Source: Humidesulfovibrio sp. (lineage in GTDB: Bacteria > Desulfobacterota > Desulfovibrionia > Desulfovibrionales > Desulfovibrionaceae). Taken from it: a stretch of DNA of 64,000 nt. Position 1 is the first letter of the stretch; the number at the start of each line of letters is the position of its first letter. Location: positions 43,928 through 107,927 of the forward strand of contig NZ_JAVHLD010000009.1 in NCBI RefSeq assembly GCF_031082295.1, given 5' to 3'. This document shows positions 35,687 through 44,703 of the stretch, one piece after another. The notes beneath the pieces were generated by a model. It saw only the letters and a list, made by a program, of their open reading frames with translations, did not search any database and had not been told where the DNA came from. The translations under genes were made by a program, and so were the position numbers.

Positions 35687-36301
35687 CTACGACTTCTTCT
35701 CGGTCCCGAAGCTGACCTTGGGTGCGGTCTTGGCGGCTTCCTCGGCCTGGAAGACCTCGCGCTTGGCGATGTTCGCCATAAGCGAGTTCACCAGGCTGCC
35801 GGGGAAGGTGCGGATCTTGATGTTCAGTGCGGTGGCGGCCTTGTTGTAGTTGTCGCGCTCGATCTTGATGCGGTTTTCGGTGCCCTCAAGCTGGGTCATG
35901 AGCTCCACAAACTGCTTGTCGGCCTTGAGGTTCGGGTACTGCTCGCTGACCACCATGAGCTTGCCCAGGGCGGCGGAGAGCTGGCCCTGCGCCTGGTTGA
36001 ACTGGGCCAGCTTGGCCGGGTCGGTCATGGTGGAGGCGTCGAGCTTCACCTGGGTGGCCGAGGCGCGCGCGGTGATGACCGCGGTCAGGGTCTCGTTCTC
36101 GTGGGCGGCGTAGCCCTTCACCGTCTCCACCAGGTTGGGGATGAGGTCCAGGCGGCGTTGCAGCGCGCTGTTCACCTGGCCGGTCATCTGGTCGCACTGG
36201 GCGTCCAGGGTGATGATGGCGTTGTTGGTGGAGACCATGGACATGCCGCCAAAAAGCAGCAGGGCGACAAGGGCAAGTCCGGCGATGGCGATGGGTTTCA
36301 T
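35687..36301 (-). CDS. lemA: LemA family protein
   Basis: This 204-residue membrane-anchored helical protein has its start at the ATG at 36299-36301 behind CAGGAG. An N-terminal helix at residues 5-24 anchors it, then the LemA hallmark NNAIITLDAQCDQMTGQVNSALQRRLDLIPNLVETVKGY, giving a long antiparallel helical bundle. It is the first gene of the lemA-TPM pair. A long upstream open frame on the same strand is antisense to the carbonic-anhydrase-like gene and is not coding. Confidence 0.9.
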   Translation of the reverse strand: MKPIAIAGLALVALLLFGGMSMVSTNNAIITLDAQCDQMTGQVNSALQRRLDLIPNLVETVKGYAAHENETLTAVITARASATQVKLDASTMTDPAKLAQFNQAQGQLSAALGKLMVVSEQYPNLKADKQFVELMTQLEGTENRIKIERDNYNKAATALNIKIRTFPGSLVNSLMANIAKREVFQAEEAAKTAPKVSFGTEKKS

Positions 36302-36481
36302 TTGGTTGTTCTCCTGATAGGTGGCGGCCAAGAGCGGCTCGTCAGACTGCGTAAGGATGCGCATCGCCGGACAATCTGTCAAGACTGCGTCCCTGCCTGG
36401 ATCGGCTTCTCGTTGCAACGCCTGTGCGTTTGTGCGTATACCGGAAGCATCAATTATTCTGTGGTGAGAAGGGGGCCGCGC

Positions 36482-37621
36482 ATGGGCGACAGGAGCATCC
36501 ATCCGAGCAGGCAGCCAGGCATAGAGGAGCGCATCGAGTGGCTGTGGCAACTGGGTCGGAAGCATTCCGAGGACTTCTGCGGGCCGGACGCGACCCTGGC
36601 GCGCAAGCGCTATCTGGCGGAGCACCCCACGCACATCATGGTGCTCAAATGCATGGATGGCCGCATCCACATTCCCTACGCCACCAAGACGCCCCTGGGC
36701 ATCATCGAGCCCCTGCGCAACCTTGGCGGCATGTTCAACATGGGCTGGCCCTACCTGGGCGAGGTTGTGGCCGCCTCCGTCAACGACGCCGTGGAGCGCG
36801 GCCAGCGCGTGCTCATCGTCATCACCTACCACTTCTCAAAAGGCGACCGTCACCGGGGCTGCGCCGGGTTCGACTTCGACACCCAGGCCTCCATCCGCTA
36901 CGTCCAGGACATCAAGCGCCAGATGGAGCACACTTTCGGCGCCTCGCGCCAGACCGTGTATCCCGTGGTCTTCGGCTTTGAGACGGACGAGGACGCGCTG
37001 ATCCTGCACGGCCCGGGGCAGAACGGCACCGGCGCTTCATGGAACCTGGCCGAGGCCGAGGCCAGCCAGGGGGCCGACCCGACCAACCCCGACGAGGATG
37101 CGCTGCTGCGGCAACTGCGCGCGCTCTACCCGGACATGCCCGGCCGCATCCTGACCGACCTTCTGCCGCTGGTGGCGGGCAACATCCGGCACATCGCGGA
37201 GATCCGCGCCTCGGGCCGCGAGATCGCCGTGGAGCACCGCGAATGGGTCATCTGCATCGGCCGGGGGTTCGACTTTCTGCACGAGCCGAACATGGCGCTG
37301 ATCATCGGCCCTTTCAGCCCCGACCTTTCCGGCCCCATCGCCAAGGCCGCGGGCATCATCCGCTCGAACATGCAGCATGGCCGCATCCCCGACGACGGCT
37401 TCCTGCTGCTGGCCTCGGCCCCGTACCGCGAGGCGGGCATGGACCGCGCCAGGGCCGAGCTCAAGTCGCGCTTCCTCTCGCAATTCGCGGACGAGGTCAT
37501 ACGCCGGGAATGGCCGGACCTGCATCACAAGATGCGCGTCGAGACGGCGGTGCTGGACTGGAACACCAGGCGCCTGACCGGCGTCGGCGGCGGGGAGCCC
37601 GCCGCGACAGCACGGAGCTAG
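36482..37621 (+). CDS. Carbonic-anhydrase-like protein (CsoSCA / beta-type active site)
   Basis: This 379-residue cytosolic protein has the beta-carbonic-anhydrase zinc and catalytic motifs: C57-x-D59-x-R61 in LKCMDGRIHIP and H124-x-x-C127 in GDRHRGCAGFDFD. Between and after them the sequence resembles the carboxysomal carbonic anhydrase CsoSCA family more than ordinary beta enzymes, and it is long for a beta enzyme. A second half (residues 150-379) may be a duplicated, inactive domain as in CsoSCA. There are no carboxysome genes here, so a free enzyme for CO2/bicarbonate supply, or a divergent non-enzymatic relative, is likely. Identification is from motifs only. It is convergent with the TPR gene (4-base overlap). 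Confidence 0.6.
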   Translation: MGDRSIHPSRQPGIEERIEWLWQLGRKHSEDFCGPDATLARKRYLAEHPTHIMVLKCMDGRIHIPYATKTPLGIIEPLRNLGGMFNMGWPYLGEVVAASVNDAVERGQRVLIVITYHFSKGDRHRGCAGFDFDTQASIRYVQDIKRQMEHTFGASRQTVYPVVFGFETDEDALILHGPGQNGTGASWNLAEAEASQGADPTNPDEDALLRQLRALYPDMPGRILTDLLPLVAGNIRHIAEIRASGREIAVEHREWVICIGRGFDFLHEPNMALIIGPFSPDLSGPIAKAAGIIRSNMQHGRIPDDGFLLLASAPYREAGMDRARAELKSRFLSQFADEVIRREWPDLHHKMRVETAVLDWNTRRLTGVGGGEPAATARS

Positions 37622-38127
37622 AGCCTCGGCACCTTGACGCTTGGGTCGAGCTCCTTGGCCCGCATGGCGTCCGACTTGGCCCGGCTCTTCTCGCCGAGGG
37701 CCTGGTAGGCGAAGGCCCGGTTGGCGTAGGCCGCGGCAAAGGTCGGGTCCATGGAGATGGCCCGGTTGCTGTCCTCGACGGCCTTCTGGTACTGGCCTAG
37801 CGCCCGGTAGGCGAAGCCCCGGAGGTAGTACATGTCGGAGTCGTCGGACTTGAGCTTCATCCCATGGTTGATGTCGTCGAGGGCGAACTGGTGCCGACCG
37901 AGGTGCATGTAGGCAACGGCCCGCTGCTTGTAGGTCTGGGCGCGCTCGTCGCCCTGCAGCCCGGGGGAATCCAGGCAGATGGTGAACAAGTCCACCTGGG
38001 CTTGCGGACTGCGCGACTCCTGGGCTTCCTTGCACTCTTGCGGTTGCCCCTGGACCAGGGCCGGGATGGCGAGACAGGCGAGCAGGAAAAGGAGAATCAA
38101 TGTCAGGGCGGCTGGTCTGTTGCGCAT
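37618..38127 (-). CDS. Exported TPR-repeat protein
   Basis: This 169-residue (approximate) periplasmic protein has a signal peptide at residues 1-27. Two to three tetratricopeptide repeats follow: [40 protein letters not shown] and [19 protein letters not shown]. The start was set to the ATG at 38125-38127 because GGAGG lies eight bases upstream. It is probably a protein-interaction scaffold with unknown partner. The gene is divergent from gcvH across about 330 nt. Confidence 0.85.
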   Translation of the reverse strand: MRNRPAALTLILLFLLACLAIPALVQGQPQECKEAQESRSPQAQVDLFTICLDSPGLQGDERAQTYKQRAVAYMHLGRHQFALDDINHGMKLKSDDSDMYYLRGFAYRALGQYQKAVEDSNRAISMDPTFAAAYANRAFAYQALGEKSRAKSDAMRAKELDPSVKVPRL

Positions 38128-38318
38128 GGCGGGCACCTCCATGGGTTGCACGGGGCCGGGGGGAAGATATCAAACTTTAGCACAGCCCGCGCCAGCCCCG
38201 CAAGAGGTCGAAACCATTGCCCTTGGCGCGCCACAGGTCGCCTCCCGCTGGCGCGTCCCGCCTCCCGTAAGCCAGGAGGCTCTTTCAAGGCGCAGAACGT
38301 CCTTCGGCGTACCGCCAA

Positions 38319-38377
38319 TTGTTGTACGCAACAAATTGATTTTCAATATGTTTTTCATAAGAATGGTTGCAACAAAT
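38319..38377 (+). promoter_or_regulatory. Possible operator of the glycine-cleavage operon
   Basis: The 328-nt gap before gcvH holds an inverted repeat TTGTTG-4-CAACAA (38319-38334) and a direct repeat of GCAACAAAT (38328-38336 and 38369-38377) in an AT-rich stretch. I see no glycine riboswitch. The regulator is unknown and the remaining sequence of the gap shows nothing clear. Confidence 0.35.
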
Positions 38378-38455
38378 CAGGGTTTTCATTCTCGCCAGGG
38401 GATGCTATCAAGCCTCACCCCGAATATTAACCTTCCCGCAAGGAGGACACCCCGC

Positions 38456-38836
38456 ATGATTCCCAACGACCTGAAGTACGCCAAGAGCCACGAGTGGGCC
38501 AAGATCGAGGGCGACACCGCCACCGTCGGCATCACCCATTTCGCCCAGGAACAGCTGGGCGACCTGACCTACGTCGACCTGCCCAAGGTGGGCGCCTCCG
38601 TGACCCAAGGGGCCGAGATGGGCTCCGTTGAGTCGGTCAAGGCCGCCAGCGAGCTTTACTCGCCCGTGACCGGCACCGTCACCGAGGTCAACGCCGCCCT
38701 GGAGAACGCGCCCGAGGCCATCAACCAGGAGCCCTACGCCGCCGGTTGGATGATCAAGGTGAAGCTTGCGGCCGCCCCCGAGGGCCTGCTGGACGCTGCC
38801 GCCTACGCGCAGGTCTGCGCCGAGGAAGCCCACTAG
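38456..38836 (+). CDS. gcvH: Glycine cleavage system H protein
   Basis: This 126-residue lipoyl carrier shuttles the aminomethyl group between the P, T and L proteins. The lipoylated lysine is in the motif [18 protein letters not shown] near residue 60. AAGGAGG precedes the ATG. It heads the operon gcvH-gcvPA-gcvPB-lpd; the T protein (gcvT) is not in the window. Confidence 0.97.
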   Translation: MIPNDLKYAKSHEWAKIEGDTATVGITHFAQEQLGDLTYVDLPKVGASVTQGAEMGSVESVKAASELYSPVTGTVTEVNAALENAPEAINQEPYAAGWMIKVKLAAAPEGLLDAAAYAQVCAEEAH

Positions 38837-38873
38837 CGCCGAGTTTGGCGCATACTTCCGCAAGGAGACGATC

Positions 38874-40208
38874 ATGCCCTACGTTCCGCATACCCCGGAC
38901 GACATCCGGCGGATGCTCGGCGTCATTGGCGCGCCCTCGGTGGAGGCGCTCTTCGCCGAGATCGGCCCCGACATGCGCCCCAAGAGCTTCGACCTGCCCG
39001 AAGGCAAGAGCGAAATGGCCGTGCTTGCCCAGCTGGAAGACCTGGCCCGCAAGAACGCGGTGAACCACGTGAGCTTCCTGGGCGCCGGGTTCTACGACCA
39101 CCACATCCCGTCGGCCGTGGACGCGCTGTCCATGCGCAGCGAGTTCTACACCGCCTACACGCCCTACCAGCCCGAGGCCAGCCAGGGAACGCTCCAGGCC
39201 ATCTTCGAGTACCAGACCGCCGTCACGCGGCTGACCGGCCTGCCGTACGCCAACGCCAGCGTGTACGACGGCGGCACCGCCCTGTTCGAGGCGGCCATGA
39301 TGTCCGTGCGCCACACCGACCGCCGCAAGCTGGTGGTCTGCGAGGCGGTGAGCCCCATCTACAGGGTCATGCTCGGCTCCTACACGGCCAACCTGAACCT
39401 GGAGCTGGTGACCATCGCCCACAAGGACGGCAACTGCGACTTGGCGGCGCTGACCGCGGCCCTGGATGACCAGACCGCCGCCGTGCTGGTGCAGAACCCG
39501 AACTTCTTCGGCACGCTGAACGACTTCAGCGCGCTCTTCGCCGCGGCCAAGGCCAAGGGCGTCGTGAGCGTCATCTCGGTCTACCCGGTGCTCCAGTCGG
39601 TGCTGAAAAGCCCCGGCGAGATGGGCGCGGACGTGGCCGTGGCCGAGGGCCAGAGCCTGGGCCTGCCCCTCTCCTTCGGCGGGCCGTACCTGGGCATCAT
39701 GACCTGCACCAAGGAGATGATCCGCCAGATGCCCGGCCGCATGGTGGGCCGCACCGTGGACACCCAGGGCCGCACCGGCTACGTGCTGACGCTCCAGGCG
39801 CGCGAGCAGCACATCCGCCGCCAGAAGGCCACGAGCAACATCTGCTCCAACCAGGCCCTGTGCGCCCTGCGCTCGCTGATGCACCTGTGCCTGCTGGGCG
39901 AGGAAGGCCTCAAGCGCACTGCGGAGATCTGCATCGAGCGCGCACACTACGCGGCCGAGCGCCTCACCGCCATCCCCGGCGTGAAGCTCCTGTCCGCTTC
40001 GCCCTTTGGCAACGAGTTCGCCGTCAGCCTGCCGGTGAACGCCTACCAGGCCATCGACAAGCTCACCAACCGCGGCTTCGTTCCCGGCTTCCCGCTGGGC
40101 CGCTACTACCCCGGCCTGGAGAACGCGCTGCTGGTGGCCTGCACCGAAAAGACTTCCAAAGAGCAGATCGGCGTCCTGGCCGAGCTGTTGCGGGGGATGC
40201 TCGCATGA
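38874..40208 (+). CDS. gcvPA: Glycine dehydrogenase (decarboxylating) subunit 1
   Basis: This 444-residue alpha chain of the split P protein decarboxylates glycine with pyridoxal phosphate together with subunit 2. It has the typical N-terminal start YVPHTPDDIRRMLGVIG and central LPYANASVYDGGTA stretch of the family. The split PA/PB type is usual in anaerobes and archaea. AAGGAG precedes the ATG. The stop overlaps gcvPB by four bases (ATGA). Confidence 0.96.
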   Translation: MPYVPHTPDDIRRMLGVIGAPSVEALFAEIGPDMRPKSFDLPEGKSEMAVLAQLEDLARKNAVNHVSFLGAGFYDHHIPSAVDALSMRSEFYTAYTPYQPEASQGTLQAIFEYQTAVTRLTGLPYANASVYDGGTALFEAAMMSVRHTDRRKLVVCEAVSPIYRVMLGSYTANLNLELVTIAHKDGNCDLAALTAALDDQTAAVLVQNPNFFGTLNDFSALFAAAKAKGVVSVISVYPVLQSVLKSPGEMGADVAVAEGQSLGLPLSFGGPYLGIMTCTKEMIRQMPGRMVGRTVDTQGRTGYVLTLQAREQHIRRQKATSNICSNQALCALRSLMHLCLLGEEGLKRTAEICIERAHYAAERLTAIPGVKLLSASPFGNEFAVSLPVNAYQAIDKLTNRGFVPGFPLGRYYPGLENALLVACTEKTSKEQIGVLAELLRGMLA

Positions 40209-41650
40209 ACACGGTCTTCAAGAAATCCGATCCCGGCCGCGAGGGCGTCTGGCCCCAGAAGGCCGACAAGACCGCAGCCGAAATGCTGCCCCAGGGGCTG
40301 CTGCGCGGAAAGCCCGCCGGCCTGCCCTCGCTGTCCGAGCTGGACGTGGTGCGCCACTTCACCCAGCTCTCCCGGCGCAACTTCGGTGTGGACGGGAACT
40401 TCTACCCGCTCGGCTCCTGCACCATGAAGTACAACCCCAAGTTCACCGAGAACGTCGCCGCCCTGCCCGGCTTCACGCGGCTGCACCCGGTGCTGCCGCA
40501 GCTGAAGGGCGCGGGCAGGCTCTGCCAGGGCGCGCTTGAGGTCATGTACGAGACCGAGCAGATGCTCTGCGAAATCTGCGGCATGAGCGCCTTCACCCTG
40601 CACCCCATGGCGGGCGCGCACGGCGAGCTCACCGGCGTCATGATCATGGCCGCCTACCACAAGGACAAGGGCAACAAGAAGACCAAGATCATCTGCCCGG
40701 ACTCCGCCCACGGCACCAACCCAGCCAGCGCGGCCATCGCCGGGTACGAGGTGGTGAACCTGCCCAGCAAGGACGGCATCGTGGACCCGGACGAGCTGGC
40801 CAAGGTGCTGGACGACCAGGTGGCGGGCATGATGATGACCTGCCCCAACACCCTGGGCTTGTTCGAAAAGAATCTGCCCAAAATCGTCGAGATGCTCCGC
40901 AGCGTGGATGCCCTGCTCTACTACGACGGCGCGAACCTGAACGCCATCATGGGCAAGATGCGCGTGGGCGACGCGGGCTTCGACGTGGTGCACCTGAACC
41001 TGCACAAGACCTTCGCCACGCCCCACGGCGGCGGCGGCCCCGGCGCCGGTCCGGTGGGCGTCAGCGAGAAGCTGGTGCCCTACCTGCCCGTCTCCCGCGT
41101 GGAGAAGCTGGAGGACGGCCAGTTCTTCCTGAACTACGACTTCCCCAAGTCCATCGGGTACGTGGCCCCGTTCTACGGCAACTTCGGCGTGGTGCTCAAG
41201 GCCTACGCCTACATCCTGCGCCTGGGCGGAGCGGGCCTTACCCGCGCCACCGAGGCCGCCGTGCTGGCCGCAAACTACCTGCGCAAGCGCCTGGATGGCG
41301 TCTTGGAAGTGCCCTTTGATCGCATCTGCATGCACGAGTTCGTGGCCACGGCCTGCAAGCAGACCACCTGCGGCGTGCGCGCGCTCGACATCGCCAAGAT
41401 GCTGCTGGACAAGGGCTACCACGCCCCCACCATCTACTTCCCGCTCATCGTCAAGGAGGCGCTCATGTTCGAGCCCACCGAGACCGAGAGCCTGGACACC
41501 CTGGACCAGTTCGCCGATGACCTCATCGCGCTGCTTGAGCAGTCTGCCGCCGACCCGGAGTTTGCCCACAACGCGCCAACGACCCTGCCGGTGACGCGCC
41601 TGGACGAGACCCGCGCCGCCCGCAGCATGGAGCTGACTGACGATTTGTAG
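40205..41650 (+). CDS. gcvPB: Glycine dehydrogenase (decarboxylating) subunit 2
   Basis: This 481-residue beta chain of the P protein binds pyridoxal phosphate through the lysine of DVVHLNLHKTFATPHGGGGPG near residue 270. Other landmarks are YPLGSCTMKYNPK and DSAHGTNPASAA. Translation is coupled to gcvPA. The gene ends in a set of 12-bp tandem repeats, each containing an in-frame TAG. Confidence 0.96.
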   Translation: MNTVFKKSDPGREGVWPQKADKTAAEMLPQGLLRGKPAGLPSLSELDVVRHFTQLSRRNFGVDGNFYPLGSCTMKYNPKFTENVAALPGFTRLHPVLPQLKGAGRLCQGALEVMYETEQMLCEICGMSAFTLHPMAGAHGELTGVMIMAAYHKDKGNKKTKIICPDSAHGTNPASAAIAGYEVVNLPSKDGIVDPDELAKVLDDQVAGMMMTCPNTLGLFEKNLPKIVEMLRSVDALLYYDGANLNAIMGKMRVGDAGFDVVHLNLHKTFATPHGGGGPGAGPVGVSEKLVPYLPVSRVEKLEDGQFFLNYDFPKSIGYVAPFYGNFGVVLKAYAYILRLGGAGLTRATEAAVLAANYLRKRLDGVLEVPFDRICMHEFVATACKQTTCGVRALDIAKMLLDKGYHAPTIYFPLIVKEALMFEPTETESLDTLDQFADDLIALLEQSAADPEFAHNAPTTLPVTRLDETRAARSMELTDDL

Positions 41651-41676
41651 GGCGATTTGTAGGGCGATTTGTAACG
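41641..41676 (+). repeat. Three 12-bp tandem repeats across the gcvPB stop codon
   Basis: Units of CGATTTGTAGGG begin at 41641, 41653 and 41665 (the last diverges in its final three bases). Each carries an in-frame TAG, or TAA in the third, so stop codons recur every four codons. Confidence 0.9.
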
Positions 41677-41693
41677 ACAACCCGCAGGACAAT

Positions 41694-43070
41694 ATGACGA
41701 CATATGATCTGGTGATTCTGGGCGGCGGCCCGGGCGGCTTCGACGCAGCCATCGAGGCCGCCGGTTCCGGGCTCAGAACCGCGCTGGTGGAAGCGGCGGA
41801 ACTCGGCGGCACCTGCCTGAACCGAGGCTGCATCCCCACCAAGCTCTGGCTCGGCGCCACCGAGGCCGTGGACGAGCTGGCCGCGCAGGCCAAGATGCGC
41901 GTCGCCACGGGCGACATCCACATCGACTTCCCGGCGTTGCAGTCGCGCAAGGACAAGTACATCGCTGCCACGCGCAAGGCCATGGGCCTCCGCCTGGCAG
42001 CCCTTGGCGTGGACCTCGTGGCCGGCCTCGGGCGCATCACCGGCCCCGGCAGCGTGGAGGTGCAGACTTCCGAAGGCACCAAGACCCTCGGCTGCCGCAA
42101 CCTCCTCGTGGCTACGGGCTCGCGCCCCGGCAGCTTCCCCGGCCTCACGCCGGATGGCGCGAAGGTGCTCGACTCCACCGGCCTGCTGGCCTTGGCCGAG
42201 ATGCCGGGGTCCCTCATCGTCGTGGGCGGTGGGTTCATCGGGCTGGAGATGGCCCAGGCCGCGCACCGCATGGGCGCGAAGATCACCCTGGTGGACGCCT
42301 TGCCGCGCCTGGCCGGCGCCGAGGACCCGGAGGTCAGCAAGACGCTGGAATCCGTGTTCAAGCGCCAGGGCTGGGACCTGCGCCTCGGCGTCAAGGTGGC
42401 CTCGGTCAAGACGCGCGGCGAGCACGCCGTGCTCACGCTGGAAGGCGGCGAGGAGGTGGTGGCCGACTGCGCGCTCATCGCCGTGGGCCGCAAGCCCAAC
42501 ACCGCCGACCTGGGCCTGGAAGCCCTCGGCGTCACCCTGACCGGCGCCGGCTACATCCAGACCGACGCGCAGCTCCAGGCCGCGCCGAACGTCTACGCCG
42601 TGGGCGACGTGAACGGGCGCATGCTGCTGGCCCACGCCGCCAGCCACCAGGCCCACTACGTGGTGGAGCGGCTGCTGGGGCACATTTCCGGCCCCTATGA
42701 CTCCGGCCCGGTGCCGAGCATCCTCTACGGCGCTCCGGAAGTGTTCCGCGCCGGGCTCATGGCCCCCGTGGCGCAGGACGGCGCCAAGGCCCAGGGAGCA
42801 GCCGTGCTCGTCAGCCGCGCGCAGCTCATCGCCAACCCCATCGCCCAGGCCCACGCGGCCACGGCAGGGTTTGTGAAATGCGTCTGGCGCGAGGGCAAGA
42901 TCGCGGGCATCACGGCGGTGGGCGCTGGCGTGTCGCGCCTGGCCTGCTTCGCCACGCAGATCATCCAACTCGGCTGGACCCGCGAGGACGCCGAAGCCTT
43001 CATGTTCCCCCATCCGACCCTGGACGAATCGCTCAAGGCCGCGCTTTTGGCCGACAAAGAGGCCGTGTAG
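41694..43070 (+). CDS. lpdA: Dihydrolipoyl dehydrogenase (glycine cleavage L protein)
   Basis: This 458-residue flavoprotein disulfide reductase re-oxidises the dihydrolipoyl arm of GcvH with NAD. The FAD motif LVILGGGPGGFDAA is near residue 6, the redox-active disulfide GGTCLNRGCIPTK near residue 39, a second Rossmann motif VVGGGFIGLEMA near residue 177, and AVGDVNG near residue 303. The C-terminal interface region is FPHPTLDE, where many lipoamide dehydrogenases have HAHPTxxE; the first His is replaced by Phe, which may matter for catalysis. It follows gcvPB in the operon. Confidence 0.92.
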   Translation: MTTYDLVILGGGPGGFDAAIEAAGSGLRTALVEAAELGGTCLNRGCIPTKLWLGATEAVDELAAQAKMRVATGDIHIDFPALQSRKDKYIAATRKAMGLRLAALGVDLVAGLGRITGPGSVEVQTSEGTKTLGCRNLLVATGSRPGSFPGLTPDGAKVLDSTGLLALAEMPGSLIVVGGGFIGLEMAQAAHRMGAKITLVDALPRLAGAEDPEVSKTLESVFKRQGWDLRLGVKVASVKTRGEHAVLTLEGGEEVVADCALIAVGRKPNTADLGLEALGVTLTGAGYIQTDAQLQAAPNVYAVGDVNGRMLLAHAASHQAHYVVERLLGHISGPYDSGPVPSILYGAPEVFRAGLMAPVAQDGAKAQGAAVLVSRAQLIANPIAQAHAATAGFVKCVWREGKIAGITAVGAGVSRLACFATQIIQLGWTREDAEAFMFPHPTLDESLKAALLADKEAV

Positions 43071-43089
43071 GCCAAATGAGGAGACCCGC

Positions 43090-43731
43090 GTGACCACGAC
43101 CAAGAAGCCCGCTGCAAAAAAACCGGCTGCCGCCAAGGCCGCAGCCAAGAAACCTGCCGCCGCCAAGAAGCCCACGACGGCGAAGAAGCCTGTAGCCAAG
43201 AAGTCGGCCGGCCCCATCCAGGTGGAGGCCATCAGCGCCCACCCGGAGTTCGACCTGTTCACCTACTGCGAGCTGTCCGGAGAGACGCGCATCGAGCACG
43301 ACCTGCTGGAAGAGCTGGAGCCACGCTTCGACAACTGGGCCGCCAAGTACCTGCGCGCCTACAAAATCACCGACCCGGCCGCGCCCGGCGACGGCGGGCA
43401 CCTCCTTGTCTGGCTGGAAGAGCCGGTTGAGGACGAGATCGAGGGTGTCTGGCAGGACTCCCAGAGCGCGGGCATGGGCTTCCACAACCTGGCCATCCAC
43501 ATGGTCATGAGCGCCGCCCACAACGTCATCCCCGAGCTGGCCGACAAGGGCTGCGCCCCCCTGCCCAAGCCCACCGCGGGCATCCTCAAGGCCTTTGAGA
43601 AGCTGGGGCTCATTTGGAACGCGGAGGGCACGGTGAACCGCCAGTTCGCGGTGTTTACACGCATGCCCTACAGCGAGGGCTGCAACATCTGCATGCTGCG
43701 CCCCAAGTGCCCCAACGCCCACGACGACTAG
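43090..43731 (+). CDS. Protein of unknown function with Lys/Ala-rich N-terminus
   Basis: This 213-residue protein starts at a GTG behind TGAGGAG. The first 40 residues are a Lys/Ala/Pro repeat tract (KPAAKKPAAAKAAAKKPAA...), histone-H1-like and probably disordered or nucleic-acid binding. A compact acidic domain follows, and the C-terminus carries CNICMLRPKCP, three cysteines that could bind metal. I do not recognise the family. It lies 19 nt after lpdA and may be part of the same transcript; a terminator follows. Confidence 0.7.
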   Translation: MTTTKKPAAKKPAAAKAAAKKPAAAKKPTTAKKPVAKKSAGPIQVEAISAHPEFDLFTYCELSGETRIEHDLLEELEPRFDNWAAKYLRAYKITDPAAPGDGGHLLVWLEEPVEDEIEGVWQDSQSAGMGFHNLAIHMVMSAAHNVIPELADKGCAPLPKPTAGILKAFEKLGLIWNAEGTVNRQFAVFTRMPYSEGCNICMLRPKCPNAHDD

Positions 43732-43755
43732 TCCGACACCTCGCCACGCACGTCA

Positions 43756-43794
43756 AAAAGGGCGATCCACCGCATCATGGTGGACCGCCCTTTC
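43756..43794. terminator. Bidirectional terminator
   Basis: Two-part stem AAAGGGCG/CGCCCTTT and CCACC/GGTGG, with A-run on the left and T-run on the right, lies between convergent genes. Confidence 0.85.
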
Positions 43795-43829
43795 TCTTGG
43801 CTACGATATGGAAGGCAGGCAGAGCGCGG

Positions 43830-44636
43830 TTACTTCCTGTAGGCCTGCGCCCATTCAGGCACATCAGAAACCGAAGACAATGCCTGTTTCACCTCACCCT
43901 TGCGGGCCACCACGGCCAGACGGTCTGCGGTCAGGGCCATGAAACTGGTTAAAGCTTCGTAGTGCTGGCGAGATGCTTTGGAATGTTTAAGGTTTTTCTC
44001 AGTGCACGAAACATTGACCCAGGTCAGCGGCTTGACCAGCCAGCCGAAAAGCGCTGTCAGAAGTACGGATTTTGGCTTCACGTAGATGCCGTCCACCAAC
44101 GGCGTGGCAAAGCCCAGGGCGTTTAAATAGTACAACAGCACGGGCAGATGCACCGGGTGGTTATGAAAGGCGAAGGCCTGGGACAGCGGCACATCGTGTC
44201 CGATGAACATCCATTTGACCTTGAAATATCCGGTGAACAGGAAGTGCAGGCGTGACTTGATGTTCATCATGTTCGGTGTGGTCAGCACAAAAACGCCCCC
44301 CACCCGCAGCACCCGAGCGATCTCGCCCAGCACAAAGCGGTGGTCGGGCACGTTTTGCAGCACCTCTGAGAGGACGACGCAGTCAAAAGAGGCGTCCAGA
44401 TACGGCAGGGGCTCCATGATATCCACGCCTGTGTCAACCGGGACTGCCGGATTACGCTGCGGGTAGATGGAATAGTTGCTGCCGCGCACCTCATAGCCCC
44501 TGCGCAGCATGGCGTCGGCCAATATGCCTTCACCGCAGGAGAGTTCCAAAACCTTCGCTCCGGCAGGGACGTGCCGACTCACCAAATCCAGTGCCTTGGC
44601 CTTGGTGTGGCCTATGGCCTTTATGAGATTATGCAA
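43830..44636 (-). CDS. Class I SAM-dependent methyltransferase
   Basis: This protein of about 268 residues carries a UbiE/COQ5-like methyltransferase domain: motif I VLELSCGEGILADAMLRRGY near residue 28, FDCVVLSEVLQNVPDHRF near residue 80, and LRVGGVFVLTTPN. The C-terminal part is more hydrophobic (LLTALFGWLVKPLTWV) and may touch the membrane. I used the TTG at 44634-44636 (GGAG eight bases upstream), which follows the neighbouring stop by 67 nt; earlier frame codons belong to the upstream gene's shadow. The substrate is unknown; glycan or lipid modification is plausible. Confidence 0.75.
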   Translation of the reverse strand: MHNLIKAIGHTKAKALDLVSRHVPAGAKVLELSCGEGILADAMLRRGYEVRGSNYSIYPQRNPAVPVDTGVDIMEPLPYLDASFDCVVLSEVLQNVPDHRFVLGEIARVLRVGGVFVLTTPNMMNIKSRLHFLFTGYFKVKWMFIGHDVPLSQAFAFHNHPVHLPVLLYYLNALGFATPLVDGIYVKPKSVLLTALFGWLVKPLTWVNVSCTEKNLKHSKASRQHYEALTSFMALTADRLAVVARKGEVKQALSSVSDVPEWAQAYRK

Positions 44637-44703
44637 GGATGCTGCTCCAATGGTCGCCTGTCCACAAACGGCGTACCCTCGAACCAACTGAGCCGAGTAG
44701 CGG

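Noticed and set aside
34604..37621. 1005-codon plus-strand open frame
   Set aside because: Only its last 379 codons (from 36482) are the carbonic-anhydrase-like gene; the earlier part is antisense to lemA and the TPM gene.
38168..38176. Another TAAAGTTT on the minus strand upstream of the TPR gene
   Set aside because: The -10 position (11-12 nt away) has no CGAT core, so a sigma28 promoter is not supported.
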